This document shows positions 35,666 through 44,296 of a stretch of DNA of 64,000 nt, piece by piece. The notes beneath the pieces were generated by a model, which saw nothing but the letters and a program-made list of their open reading frames with translations, was not told the origin of the DNA and did no database searches. The stretch comes from Amnibacterium setariae (GTDB lineage Bacteria; Actinomycetota; Actinomycetes; Actinomycetales; Microbacteriaceae): contig NZ_QXTG01000002.1 of assembly GCF_003581425.1 (NCBI RefSeq), forward strand, positions 124,001 to 188,000. The letters are read 5' to 3'. The position numbers and the translations under genes were made by a program. Each line of letters opens with the position of its first letter. Position 1 is the first letter of the stretch.

Positions 35666-38600
35666 GTGTTCTCGAAGATCCTGGTGGCCAACCGCGGCGA
35701 GATCGCCATCCGCGCCTTCCGCGCCGCCTACGAGCTGGGCGCGAGGACGGTCGCCGTCTTCCCGTACGAGGACCGCGAGTCCCTGCACCGGCAGAAGGCC
35801 GACGAGTCCTACCAGATCGGCGAGCCCGGCCACGCGGTGCGCGCCTACCTCGACGTGGGCGAGATCATCCGCGTCGCGAAGCTCTCCGGCGCGGACGCCG
35901 TCTATCCGGGCTACGGCTTCCTCTCCGAGAACCCGGAGCTCGCGGAGGCGTGCGCGGCGAACGGGATCGTGTTCATCGGCCCGCCCGCCTCGGTGCTGCG
36001 CAACGCCGGCAACAAGGTGACGGCGAAGGAGCAGGCGATCGCGGCCGGCGTGCCGGTGCTCGCCTCGTCGCCGCCGAGCCGCGACGTCGAGGAGCTGCTC
36101 GCCGCCGCGGACGGCATCGGGTTCCCGATCTTCGCGAAGGCCGTCGCGGGCGGCGGCGGCCGCGGGATGCGTCGCGTCGAGACCCGGGAGGCGCTGCGCC
36201 CCGCGCTCGAGGCCGCGATGCGGGAGGCGGACAGCGCCTTCGGCGACCCGACGATGTTCCTCGAGCAGGCGGTGCTGCGGCCCCGGCACATCGAGGTGCA
36301 GATCCTCGCGGACGGCGCGGGCACGACGCTGCACCTCTTCGAGCGCGACTGCTCGGTGCAGCGGCGGCACCAGAAGGTCGTCGAGATCGCGCCGGCGCCG
36401 AACCTCGACCGGTCGATCCGCGAGGCCCTGTACCGCGACGCGGTCGCGTTCGCCCGGTCGATCGACTACGTCAACGCCGGCACGGTCGAGTTCCTCCTCG
36501 ACACCGCGGGGGAGCGCGCCGGGCAGCACGTCTTCATCGAGATGAACCCGCGGATCCAGGTCGAGCACACGGTGACGGAGGAGATCACCGACGTCGACCT
36601 CGTCGCCTCCCAGATGCGCATCGCCGCCGGCGAGACCATGGCGGACCTCGGCCTCGCGCAGGACGCGCTGCAGATCCGCGGCGCCGCGCTGCAGTGCCGC
36701 ATCACGACGGAGGACCCGACGCAGGGCTTCCGGCCGGACACCGGCCGGATCACCACGTACCGCTCGCCGGGCGGCGCGGGCGTGCGGCTCGACGGCGGCA
36801 CGATCAACCCGGGCGCGCAGATCAGCCCGCACTTCGACTCGATGCTCGCGAAGCTCACGTGCCGCGGGCGCGACTTCGCGGCGGCGGTCGCGCGGGAGAA
36901 GCGCGCCCTGGCGGAGTTCCGGATCCGCGGCGTCGCGACGAACATCCCCTTCCTGCAGGCGGTGCTGGACGACCCCGCCTTCCTCGCCGGCGACCTCTCG
37001 ACCGGGTTCATCGAGGAGCGGCCCGAGCTCGTGCGGCACCGGCCGAGCCGGGACCGGGCGACGAGGCTGCTGAACTGGCTCGCCGACGTGACGGTCAACC
37101 AGCCGAACGGCCCTATGCCCGCCGGCCCGCGTCCCGCCGACAAGCTGCCGCACCTCGACCTGCAGGCGCCGCCGCCCGCCGGGTCGAAGCAGCGTCTCGA
37201 CGCCCTCGGTCCCGCCGGCTGGGCACGCGCGCTCCGCGAGCAGACCGCCCTCGCCGTCACCGAGACGACGTTCCGCGACGCGCACCAGTCCCTCCTCGCC
37301 ACCCGGGTGCGGACCCGCGACCTGCTCGCCGTCGCGCCCGCCGTCGCCCGGCTCACGCCCGAGCTGCTCACCGTCGAGGCGTGGGGCGGCGCGACCTACG
37401 ACGTCGCGCTCCGCTTCCTCGGCGAGGACCCGTGGGAACGGCTCGAGCGCCTCCGCGTCGCGATGCCGAACGTCGCGATCCAGATGCTGCTCCGCGGCCG
37501 GAACACGGTCGGGTACACGCCGTACCCGACGGAGGTCACGGACGCGTTCGTCGCCGAGGCGGCGGCGACCGGCGTCGACGTGTTCCGCATCTTCGACGCG
37601 CTGAACGACGTCGAGCAGATCCGGCCCGCGGTCGACGCCGTGCTCGCGACCGGCACCGCGGTCGCGGAGACCGCCGTCTGCTACACCGCGGACCTGCTCG
37701 ACCCGGCGGAGACGCTCTACACGCTCGACTACTACGTCCGGCTCGCCGAGCGCATGGTCGAGGCGGGCGCGCACGTGCTCGCGATCAAGGACATGGCCGG
37801 CCTGCTCCGGCCGCGCGCGGCAGCCAGGCTGGTGGAGGCGTTCCGGCGGGAGTTCGACCTGCCCGTGCACGTGCACACCCACGACACGGCGGGCGGGCAG
37901 CTCGCGACGCTGCTCGCCGCGAGCGACGCCGGCGCGGACGCGGTCGACGTCGCGGCCGCCCCGATGGCGGGCACGACGAGCCAGCCCTCGTTCTCGGCGC
38001 TCGTCGCCGCGCTCGCGCACACGGAGCGCGACACCGGGATCTCCCTCCCGGCCGTCTCCGACCTCGAGCCGTACTGGGAGGCGGTCCGTGGGCTGTACCG
38101 GCCGTTCGAGTCCGGCCTGCCCGGGCCCACCGGCCGCGTGTACCGGCACGAGATCCCCGGCGGCCAGCTGTCGAACCTGCGGCAGCAGGCGATCGCCCTC
38201 GGCCTCGCCGACCGCTTCGAGCGGGTCGAGGAGCTGTACGCGGCGAGCAACGAGATCCTCGGCCGCATCCCCAAGGTCACGCCGTCGTCGAAGGTGGTCG
38301 GCGACCTCGCGCTGCAGCTCGCCGCGGCGGACGCCGACCCGCACGACTTCGCCGAGCACCCCGAGCGGTACGACATCCCCGACTCCGTCGTCGGCTTCAT
38401 GGCCGGCGAGCTCGGCGACCTGCCGGGCGGCTGGCCGGAGCCGTTCCGCACGAAGGTGCTCGCGGGCCGGGACGTGCGCATCGGCGTGACACCGGTGCCG
38501 GACGCCGACCGGGCCGCGCTCGGCACCGCGGGCCCGACCCGCCGCGCGACCCTGAACCGCCTCCTGTTCCCCGGCCCGACGAAGCAGTTCGGCGAGCTGC

Positions 38601-39067
38601 ACGACCTCTTCGGCGATCTGTCCGTGGTCGACACGGCCGACTACCTGTACGGGCTGCGGCCGGGCGCGGAGCACGTGGTCGCGATCGACCGCGGCGTCGA
38701 GCTCTTCATCGGCCTCGAGGCGATCGGCGAGCCCGACGACAAGGGCGTGCGGACCGTCATGACGACGCTGAACGGGCAGCTGCGCCCCGTCTACGTGCGG
38801 GACCGGTCGATCGCCGTGACGACCGCGGCCGCCGAGAAGGCGGACCCGAACCGCGCCGGTCAGGTCGCCGCCCCGTTCGCCGGGGTGGTCACCCTGAAGG
38901 TCGAGCAGGGCGACCGGGTCGAGGCCGGGGCGACCGTCGCGACGATCGAGGCGATGAAGATGGAGGCGTCGATCACCACCCCGGTGGCCGGCGTCGTCGC
39001 CCGCGTCGCGGTGTCGCGCACCGCGCAGGTCGAGGCCCAGGACCTGCTCCTCGTCGTCGACGAGTAG
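35666..39067 (+). CDS. pyc: pyruvate carboxylase
   Basis: A 1133-residue biotin enzyme converting pyruvate and bicarbonate to oxaloacetate for anaplerosis. The biotin carboxylase domain spans residues 1-450 (SKILVANRGEIAIRAFRAAYELG; KAVAGGGGRGMRRV; FIEMNPRIQVEHTVTEEIT). The carboxyltransferase domain spans about 520-830 (TTFRDAHQSLLATRVRTRDLL; HTHDTAGGQLATLLAA). The biotin carrier domain carries Lys1098 in EAMKMEAS. Length is usual for the single-chain form. GTG at 35666 is preferred, with GAGGGAG 8 nt upstream. A terminator hairpin follows the stop. Confidence 0.95.
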   Translation: MFSKILVANRGEIAIRAFRAAYELGARTVAVFPYEDRESLHRQKADESYQIGEPGHAVRAYLDVGEIIRVAKLSGADAVYPGYGFLSENPELAEACAANGIVFIGPPASVLRNAGNKVTAKEQAIAAGVPVLASSPPSRDVEELLAAADGIGFPIFAKAVAGGGGRGMRRVETREALRPALEAAMREADSAFGDPTMFLEQAVLRPRHIEVQILADGAGTTLHLFERDCSVQRRHQKVVEIAPAPNLDRSIREALYRDAVAFARSIDYVNAGTVEFLLDTAGERAGQHVFIEMNPRIQVEHTVTEEITDVDLVASQMRIAAGETMADLGLAQDALQIRGAALQCRITTEDPTQGFRPDTGRITTYRSPGGAGVRLDGGTINPGAQISPHFDSMLAKLTCRGRDFAAAVAREKRALAEFRIRGVATNIPFLQAVLDDPAFLAGDLSTGFIEERPELVRHRPSRDRATRLLNWLADVTVNQPNGPMPAGPRPADKLPHLDLQAPPPAGSKQRLDALGPAGWARALREQTALAVTETTFRDAHQSLLATRVRTRDLLAVAPAVARLTPELLTVEAWGGATYDVALRFLGEDPWERLERLRVAMPNVAIQMLLRGRNTVGYTPYPTEVTDAFVAEAAATGVDVFRIFDALNDVEQIRPAVDAVLATGTAVAETAVCYTADLLDPAETLYTLDYYVRLAERMVEAGAHVLAIKDMAGLLRPRAAARLVEAFRREFDLPVHVHTHDTAGGQLATLLAASDAGADAVDVAAAPMAGTTSQPSFSALVAALAHTERDTGISLPAVSDLEPYWEAVRGLYRPFESGLPGPTGRVYRHEIPGGQLSNLRQQAIALGLADRFERVEELYAASNEILGRIPKVTPSSKVVGDLALQLAAADADPHDFAEHPERYDIPDSVVGFMAGELGDLPGGWPEPFRTKVLAGRDVRIGVTPVPDADRAALGTAGPTRRATLNRLLFPGPTKQFGELHDLFGDLSVVDTADYLYGLRPGAEHVVAIDRGVELFIGLEAIGEPDDKGVRTVMTTLNGQLRPVYVRDRSIAVTTAAAEKADPNRAGQVAAPFAGVVTLKVEQGDRVEAGATVATIEAMKMEASITTPVAGVVARVAVSRTAQVEAQDLLLVVDE

Positions 39068-39084
39068 CTCCGGGCGTGCAGACT

Positions 39085-39115
39085 GGGACGGCGCTCGCAC
39101 CCTCGAGCGCGTCCC
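39085..39115 (+). terminator. terminator hairpin after pyc
   Basis: GGGAC-G-GCGCTCG (39085-39097) pairs with CGAGCGC-GTCCC (39104-39115), leaving one bulged G and a 6-nt loop. Confidence 0.65.
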
Positions 39116-39194
39116 GCACCCCGGGACACGCCCCCGGTCCACGGGTCGCGGCCGCCGCGCCGTCCCGCTTCCGGGGGGAGCAGAAGTCTCAAGT

Positions 39195-39200
39195 TAGAGT
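39195..39200 (+). promoter_or_regulatory. -10 box (TAGAGT) of the ParA/MinD-def operon
   Basis: TAGAGT about 33 nt before the GTG. A short leader carries GAGGAAG as ribosome binding site. Confidence 0.45.
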
Positions 39201-39233
39201 CGAACGATCGACCCGCTCGAGGAAGTGGAAGCC

Positions 39234-40805
39234 GTGGCGAACAAGCGAAACACGCCGGACGAGGGCTCCGGCCTGCCCGCCGGCACCGGGCTGCAGGACC
39301 GCGCCCACGCCGACGGTCCGGTCCAGGTCGCGCTCGTGACCCGTGCGGCCGGCACCGACCTGTCCTCCTTCAGCCGGTTCCCGGTGCAGCAGCACCCCTC
39401 CATCGAGATCGACCTGCCGCCGCTGCCGAAGTCCGACGTCCCGGAGGAGGAGGCGGCCGTCGCGATCGACGACGTCGCCGTCGACCCGGGCTCGCTCGAC
39501 GCGGCGACGTCGAGCGTCGAGATCGTCGCCGGCGACACGGGCGAGCAGCCCGCCTCCGGACAGCTGACCGGCGGTCCGACCCCTCGCGCCGCCACCGGCT
39601 CCTTCCCGCGCGTCACCGGACCGCTGCCCCGCACCACCGGCTCGATGCCCGCGCCGCGGCGCACCGGCAGCGCGTACGACGCGCTGCTCGGCGGCCCCGT
39701 GCCGAGCCCGCGCACCGGGCTCACCGGAGAGTTCCCGCGGAGCGGCCTGACGGGCGAGCTCTCCCGCGGCGGCCTGACGGGCGAGTTCCCGCGGCTCGAC
39801 GGCGCCGGCACCGCCACGCGGCGGGAGCGCCGCAACGGCACGCCGACCACGCCGGGCGAACCCGAGTCGGCCGCGATGCTGACGCCGGACCGCCTGATCG
39901 AGAACGGCGGCCGCGTCCGCGAGAAGCCGACCGGCGCCTGGAACAAGTTCGTCTACGCGGCGACGTTCCGGAAGCTGAACCTGGGCGACTCGGCTGAGGT
40001 GCGGGTCGCCAAGGACGAGGTCGCGCGGATCACGAAGCAGTTCGAGGGCGGCACCCGCTTCGTCCCGGTGCTGACCCGCAAGGGCGGCGTCGGTAAGACG
40101 ACGATCACGACGCTGCTCGGCATGACGATGGCGACGCTCCGCGAGGACCGCATCATCGCCATCGACGCGAACCCGGACCGCGGCACGCTCTCCGAGCGCG
40201 TCACGAAGCAGACCCGCGCCACCGTGCGCGACGTCGTCACCCGGGCGAACGCGATCGGCGGCTTCACCGACTTCTCGACGCTCGTGTCGCGCGACGAGAC
40301 CCGCCTCGACATCCTCGCGTCGGACACCGACCCGCTGCTGTCGGAGGCCTTCGACGAGAACGACTACAACGTCGTCGCCGACCTGGCCGCCCGCTTCTAC
40401 TCGATCGCGCTCACCGACTGCGGCACGGGCATCGTGCACTCCGTCATGCGGGCGACGCTGCAGCGCGCCGACTCGCTCGTGATCGTCTCCGGCGGCAGCG
40501 TCGACGAGGCGCGGCTCGCCTCCGAGACGCTGACCTGGCTCGAGGCGAACGGCTACGGCGACCTCGTCGAGAACGCCGTCGTCGCGATCAACACGGCGAC
40601 CCACGGGACCAGCCTCGTGAAGCTCGACGAGATCGAGTCGCACTTCGCCTCTCGCGTCCGCGACATCGTCCGCATCCCGTACGACCCGCAGCTCGCGGCC
40701 GGTTCGGTCATCGACTACAAGAACCTGAAGCAGAGCACGAAGGACGCCGCGCGCACCCTGGCCGCGCTCGTCGCCGACGGGCTGCCGTCCCGGCGCGAGG
40801 TGTGA
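39234..40805 (+). CDS. ParA/MinD-like ATPase with long disordered N-terminus
   Basis: A 523-residue protein. Residues 1-230 are low-complexity, rich in Pro, Thr and Gly. They contain three consecutive near-repeats TGLTGEFPR, SGLTGELSR and GGLTGEFPR at about 161-187. The ATPase domain begins near 270, with the deviant Walker A RKGGVGKTT (282-290), IAIDANPDRGTLSERV and LTDCGTGIVHS. It resembles the MinD-like ATPases associated with actinobacterial ESX and cell-pole systems (EspI-type), though no ESX gene is nearby. The stop overlaps the GTG of peptide deformylase. GTG at 39234 has GAGGAAG 8 nt upstream. Function is unknown; polar positioning is a guess. Confidence 0.78.
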   Translation: MANKRNTPDEGSGLPAGTGLQDRAHADGPVQVALVTRAAGTDLSSFSRFPVQQHPSIEIDLPPLPKSDVPEEEAAVAIDDVAVDPGSLDAATSSVEIVAGDTGEQPASGQLTGGPTPRAATGSFPRVTGPLPRTTGSMPAPRRTGSAYDALLGGPVPSPRTGLTGEFPRSGLTGELSRGGLTGEFPRLDGAGTATRRERRNGTPTTPGEPESAAMLTPDRLIENGGRVREKPTGAWNKFVYAATFRKLNLGDSAEVRVAKDEVARITKQFEGGTRFVPVLTRKGGVGKTTITTLLGMTMATLREDRIIAIDANPDRGTLSERVTKQTRATVRDVVTRANAIGGFTDFSTLVSRDETRLDILASDTDPLLSEAFDENDYNVVADLAARFYSIALTDCGTGIVHSVMRATLQRADSLVIVSGGSVDEARLASETLTWLEANGYGDLVENAVVAINTATHGTSLVKLDEIESHFASRVRDIVRIPYDPQLAAGSVIDYKNLKQSTKDAARTLAALVADGLPSRREV

Positions 40806-41296
40806 GCGTCCGGGACATCCGGCTCTTCGGCGACCCGGTCCTGCGGAGCGCCTGCGACCCCGTGGGGGAGCCCGGCCCCGTCGTCCGGGCGTTGGTGCAG
40901 GATCTGCTCGACACCGTGCAGGTCCCGGGCCGCGCCGGCGTCGCGGCGAACCAGATCGGCGTCTCGCTGCGCGCCTTCGCCTACAACGTGGACGGCCGGC
41001 TCGGCTACCTGCTCGACCCCGAGCTGGTCGAGGTCCGGGGCGAGCCCGTCGAGTTCGACGAGGGCTGCCTCTCGGTGCCCGACCTCACCTTCCCGACGAA
41101 GCGGTACGCCTGGGCGCGGAGCACGGGTCGCCTGCTCGACGGCTCCACGACCGAGGTGATCGGCGAGGGCGTGCTGGCCGAGGCGCTGCAGCACGAGCAG
41201 GACCACCTCGACGGACGGCTGTACCTGACCCGCCTCGAGCCCGACGTGCGGCGCGAGGCCATGGCGGAGGTCCGGCGCGCGCCCTGGTTCCGCTAG
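40802..41296 (+). CDS. def: peptide deformylase
   Basis: A 164-residue metalloenzyme removing the N-formyl group from new proteins. Motif 1 is AGVAANQIG (usually GVGLAAPQIG), motif 2 is EGCLSVP with the Cys metal ligand, and motif 3 is QHEQDHLDG, the HExxH site. The Pro-to-Asn change in motif 1 departs from the consensus but leaves the conserved Gln. The GTG start overlaps the stop of the ParA/MinD gene (GTGA), so the two proteins are co-translated. An unrelated acyl-CoA ligase gene converges after 20 nt. Confidence 0.88.
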   Translation: MSVRDIRLFGDPVLRSACDPVGEPGPVVRALVQDLLDTVQVPGRAGVAANQIGVSLRAFAYNVDGRLGYLLDPELVEVRGEPVEFDEGCLSVPDLTFPTKRYAWARSTGRLLDGSTTEVIGEGVLAEALQHEQDHLDGRLYLTRLEPDVRREAMAEVRRAPWFR

Positions 41297-41316
41297 CGCC
41301 GGACCCCGCACGCCCG

Positions 41317-43137
41317 TCAGTGCGCCGGGGCCGCGTGCTCCTTCTTCGCCTCCGCGTAGAGCGCGTCGATCTCGCCGCTGCGCTTGTCGAGGATGACGTG
41401 CCGCTTGATGCTCATCTTCGGCGTCAGCTCGCCCGACGCCTCGGTGAAGTCGTCGGCGAGGATCCGGAAGGCGCGCACGCCCTCGGCGCGGGAGACGTGC
41501 GTGTTCGCGGCGTCGATCGCGCGCTGGACCTCCTCCCGCACGACCGGCAGCTCGGCCGCCTCCGCGACGGACAGGTGCTCGTCCTCGCCCTTGTTCTTCA
41601 GCCAGGCCGGCAGCATCTCGTGGTCGAGGGTGACGAGCGCCGCGATGAACGGGCGCTGGTCGCCGACGACGACGACCTGGCTGACGATCGGGTTCGCGCG
41701 GATCGGGTCCTCGAGCTCCGCGGGCGCGACGTTCTTGCCGCCGGCCGTGACGATGATCTCCTTCTTCCGCCCGGTGATCATCAGGTGGCCGCCGTCGTCG
41801 ATGGAGCCGATGTCGCCCGTGCGGAACCAGCCGTCGTCGAACGCCTCGGCCGTCGCGGCCTCCGCGTGGTGGTAGCCGGGGAAGACGCCGATGCCGCGCA
41901 CCTCCACCTCGCCGTCCTGGGCGATGCGGATCGCCGAGCCGGGGAGGGGCGGGCCGACCGTGCCGATCTTCGCGTCGGCGGGCCGGTTGACGCTGATCGG
42001 GGCGGTCGTCTCGGTGAGGCCGTAGCCCTCGAGGATCGTGACGCCGAGCGCCCGGTAGAAGTGGTTGAGGCGCTTGCCGAGCGGGGCCGAGCCCGATACG
42101 GCCCAGCGGCACCGGCCGCCCAGCACGGCGCGCAGCTTGCGGAACACGAGCGCGTCCGCCGCGCGGTACTGCAGCGCGAGCGGCAGCGGCACGTGCCCGG
42201 CGGTCCTCGCCTCCGACCAGCGGACGCCGACGTCGACGGCCCAGCGGAACGCGCCGCCGCGGCCGCCCGCCTCGGCCTTCTGCTCCGCGGAGTTGTAGAC
42301 CTTCTCGAACACGCGGGGCACGGCGAGGAGGAAGGTCGGCCGGAACGAGCCGAGCGCCGGCACGAGCTGCGACGTGTCGGCCTGGTGCCCGACGCGGACG
42401 CCCGCGTGCACGCACAGCACCGCGATGAACCGCGCGAACACGTGCGCGAGCGTGACGAAGAGGAGCGTCGCGGCCTGCTCGTTCGCGATCTCGGGGATCT
42501 CGAGCGTCGTGTTGCGCGCCAGCTCGACGAAGTTGCCGTGCGTGAGCACGCAGCCCTTCGGCTTCCCGGTGGTGCCCGCCGTGTAGATGATCGTCGCGAC
42601 GTCGGACTCGACGGCGAGCTGCCGGCGGCGCTCGACCTCCTCGTCGGGCACGTCCCGGCCCGACGCGGCGAGCTTGTCGAGGTCGCCGAGGTGCAGCTGC
42701 CAGACCGAGTGCACCTCGGGGAGGTCCGGCAGGACCTCGTCGACGCGCGTCCAGTGCTCGGCCGTCTCGACGACGATCGCGCAGGCTCCGGAGTCCTCGA
42801 GGATGTGCTTCACCTGGGCGGGGGAGCTCGTCTCGTAGACGGGCACGACGAGCGCCCCGGCGTACCAGGCGGCGAAGTCGACGAGCGACCACTCGTAGCG
42901 GGTGGAGGAGAGCAGGCCGATCCGGTCGCCCGGCTGCACGCCGGCCGTGATGAGGCCCTTGGCGATCTCGACGACCCGGCTGCGGAAGTCGGCGGCCGTG
43001 ATGCCGCGCCAGCCGGCGCCCTCGGGCACCTGGAAGAGCACGAGGTCGGGGGTGCGGGACGCGCGCTGCGCGAGCAGATCCGCGACGTTCAGGGCCGGCT
43101 CGGCCTCGACCAGGAGCCGTCTCTCGGTCTGCTGCAC
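41317..43137 (-). CDS. long-chain acyl-CoA synthetase (AMP-forming)
   Basis: A 606-residue adenylating ligase. The nucleotide motif IIYTAGTTGKPKGCVLTHGN, GYGLTETTAPIS, and DGWFRTGDIGSIDDGGHLMITGRKKEIIVTAGGKNVAP are all present. This is the FadD15/FAA-like group, activating fatty acids to acyl-CoA at the membrane. GTG at 43137 is supported by GAAGGAG at a normal distance. The last part (SGELTPKMSIKRHVILDKRSGEIDALY) is the C-terminal cap. It is a single gene, divergent from the ROK kinase. Confidence 0.9.
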   Translation of the reverse strand: MQQTERRLLVEAEPALNVADLLAQRASRTPDLVLFQVPEGAGWRGITAADFRSRVVEIAKGLITAGVQPGDRIGLLSSTRYEWSLVDFAAWYAGALVVPVYETSSPAQVKHILEDSGACAIVVETAEHWTRVDEVLPDLPEVHSVWQLHLGDLDKLAASGRDVPDEEVERRRQLAVESDVATIIYTAGTTGKPKGCVLTHGNFVELARNTTLEIPEIANEQAATLLFVTLAHVFARFIAVLCVHAGVRVGHQADTSQLVPALGSFRPTFLLAVPRVFEKVYNSAEQKAEAGGRGGAFRWAVDVGVRWSEARTAGHVPLPLALQYRAADALVFRKLRAVLGGRCRWAVSGSAPLGKRLNHFYRALGVTILEGYGLTETTAPISVNRPADAKIGTVGPPLPGSAIRIAQDGEVEVRGIGVFPGYHHAEAATAEAFDDGWFRTGDIGSIDDGGHLMITGRKKEIIVTAGGKNVAPAELEDPIRANPIVSQVVVVGDQRPFIAALVTLDHEMLPAWLKNKGEDEHLSVAEAAELPVVREEVQRAIDAANTHVSRAEGVRAFRILADDFTEASGELTPKMSIKRHVILDKRSGEIDALYAEAKKEHAAPAH

Positions 43138-43211
43138 TCGAAGCTCCTTCGCCCGGGGTGGTCGGATCGATGGTATCCGGCGTCGCACCGGGGAGCGGGC
43201 CGACCGGGCGG

Positions 43212-43253
43212 CGTCACGCCCTAGGCTCTGCTCGTCACGCCCTAGGCTCTGCT
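43212..43253 (+). repeat. exact 21-bp tandem duplication of the ROK promoter
   Basis: Two adjacent identical 21-bp units (43212-43232 and 43233-43253), each containing CGCCCTAGGCTCTGCT. Each unit carries the -10 box TAGGCT, at 43222-43227 and 43243-43248, so the gene may have two promoters one unit apart. Confidence 0.9.
43243..43248 (+). promoter_or_regulatory. -10 box (TAGGCT) of the ROK gene, leaderless
   Basis: The downstream copy of TAGGCT lies 8 nt before the GTG. The upstream copy would give a 21-nt longer transcript. Confidence 0.55.
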
Positions 43254-43256
43254 GCC

Positions 43257-44228
43257 GTGCAGGCGATCGGCATCGACATCGGCGGGACCAAGATCGCCGG
43301 AGGCGTCGTCGACGAGCTCGGGACGATCGAGCGGTTCGAGCGCGTGCCGACGGACGCGTCCGACGCGACCGCCATCGAGGACGCGATCGTCGCGATGATC
43401 GAGCAGCTCGCCGAGGGCCGCCGGCTGCCGGTGGGCGTCGCGGCGCCGGGGTTCATCGACGCGGGCCAGAGCACCGTCTACTACACGCCGAACATCCCCT
43501 GGCGGAACGAGCCCCTGCGCGAGCGGCTCGAGTCGCGGCTCGACCTGCCGGTCGTCGTCGACAACGATGCGAACGCCGCGGGCTGGGCGGAGTTCCGCTT
43601 CGGCGCCGGGCGCCTCGTGTCCGACATGGTGATGCTGACCTCCGGCACGGGCGTGGGCGGCGCGGTGATCGCGGGCGACCGGCTGCTCCGCGGCGGGTTC
43701 GGCGTCGCCGGCGAGCTCGGCCACATGCGGGTCGTCCCGGACGGCATCCCGTGCGGGTGCGGCGCGCGCGGCTGCATCGAGCAGTACGGCTCCGGCCGGG
43801 CCCTGCAGCGCATGGCGAACGCGGTCGCCGACGGCGGCGGCATCGGCAGCGCCCTCGCCGCCGAGCGCGAGCGGGCGGGCGGCGTGCTCGAGGGCGCGGT
43901 CATCGGCCGGCTCGTGCAGGAGGAGGACCCGGGCGCCCTCGCCGCGATCGGCGAGCTCGGCTCCTGGCTCGGCCAGGCCTGCTCGAGCCTCGCGGTCGTG
44001 CTCGACCCGCAGCTCTTCGTGATCGGCGGCGGCGTCGCGGACGCGGGGGAGCGGCTGCTCGGCCCGGTGCGGCGCGCCTACGAGGAGCACCTCCCGGCCC
44101 GCGGCTTCCACCCGGAGCCGGTGTTCGCGGTCGCGGAGCTCGGGAACGAGGCCGGCGTCGTCGGCGCCGCGGACCTCGCGCGCCTGCACGAGGACCCCAC
44201 CTTCCTCGCCTACGCCCCCCGCGGCTGA
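43257..44228 (+). CDS. glk: ROK family sugar kinase (glucokinase)
   Basis: A 323-residue ROK kinase. The ATP-binding DIGGTK motif is at the N-terminus (QAIGIDIGGTKIAGGVVDE), the sugar-binding GELGHMRV region follows, and the zinc and ROK signature is PCGCGARGCIEQYGSG. Glucokinase is the usual function for single ROK proteins of this length in actinobacteria; another hexose or N-acetylmannosamine is possible. Reading frame upstream of 43257 is open only because the promoter duplication is 21 bp. It is followed by a hairpin and the plsC gene. Confidence 0.87.
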   Translation: MQAIGIDIGGTKIAGGVVDELGTIERFERVPTDASDATAIEDAIVAMIEQLAEGRRLPVGVAAPGFIDAGQSTVYYTPNIPWRNEPLRERLESRLDLPVVVDNDANAAGWAEFRFGAGRLVSDMVMLTSGTGVGGAVIAGDRLLRGGFGVAGELGHMRVVPDGIPCGCGARGCIEQYGSGRALQRMANAVADGGGIGSALAAERERAGGVLEGAVIGRLVQEEDPGALAAIGELGSWLGQACSSLAVVLDPQLFVIGGGVADAGERLLGPVRRAYEEHLPARGFHPEPVFAVAELGNEAGVVGAADLARLHEDPTFLAYAPRG

Positions 44229-44231
44229 CGG

Positions 44232-44250
44232 CGGCGGGCGGCCCCCGCCG
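44232..44250 (+). terminator. short GC hairpin between glk and plsC
   Basis: CGGCGGG (44232-44238) and CCCGCCG (44244-44250), 3 nt after the stop codon. Confidence 0.4.
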
Positions 44251-44256
44251 AACCGG

Positions 44257-44262
44257 TAGCCT
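44257..44262 (+). promoter_or_regulatory. -10 box (TAGCCT) of the plsC-aroG pair
   Basis: TAGCCT about 35 nt before the plsC ATG, which has its own GGAAGGGG ribosome binding site. Confidence 0.45.
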
Positions 44263-44296
44263 CGACGGACCTGCCGGAGAGTGGAAGGGGTCGCGG

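Noticed and set aside
39234-40805. Part of an ESX secretion locus
   Set aside because: The ATPase domain resembles EspI-like proteins, but there are no EccA-E, WXG100 or mycosin genes in the window.
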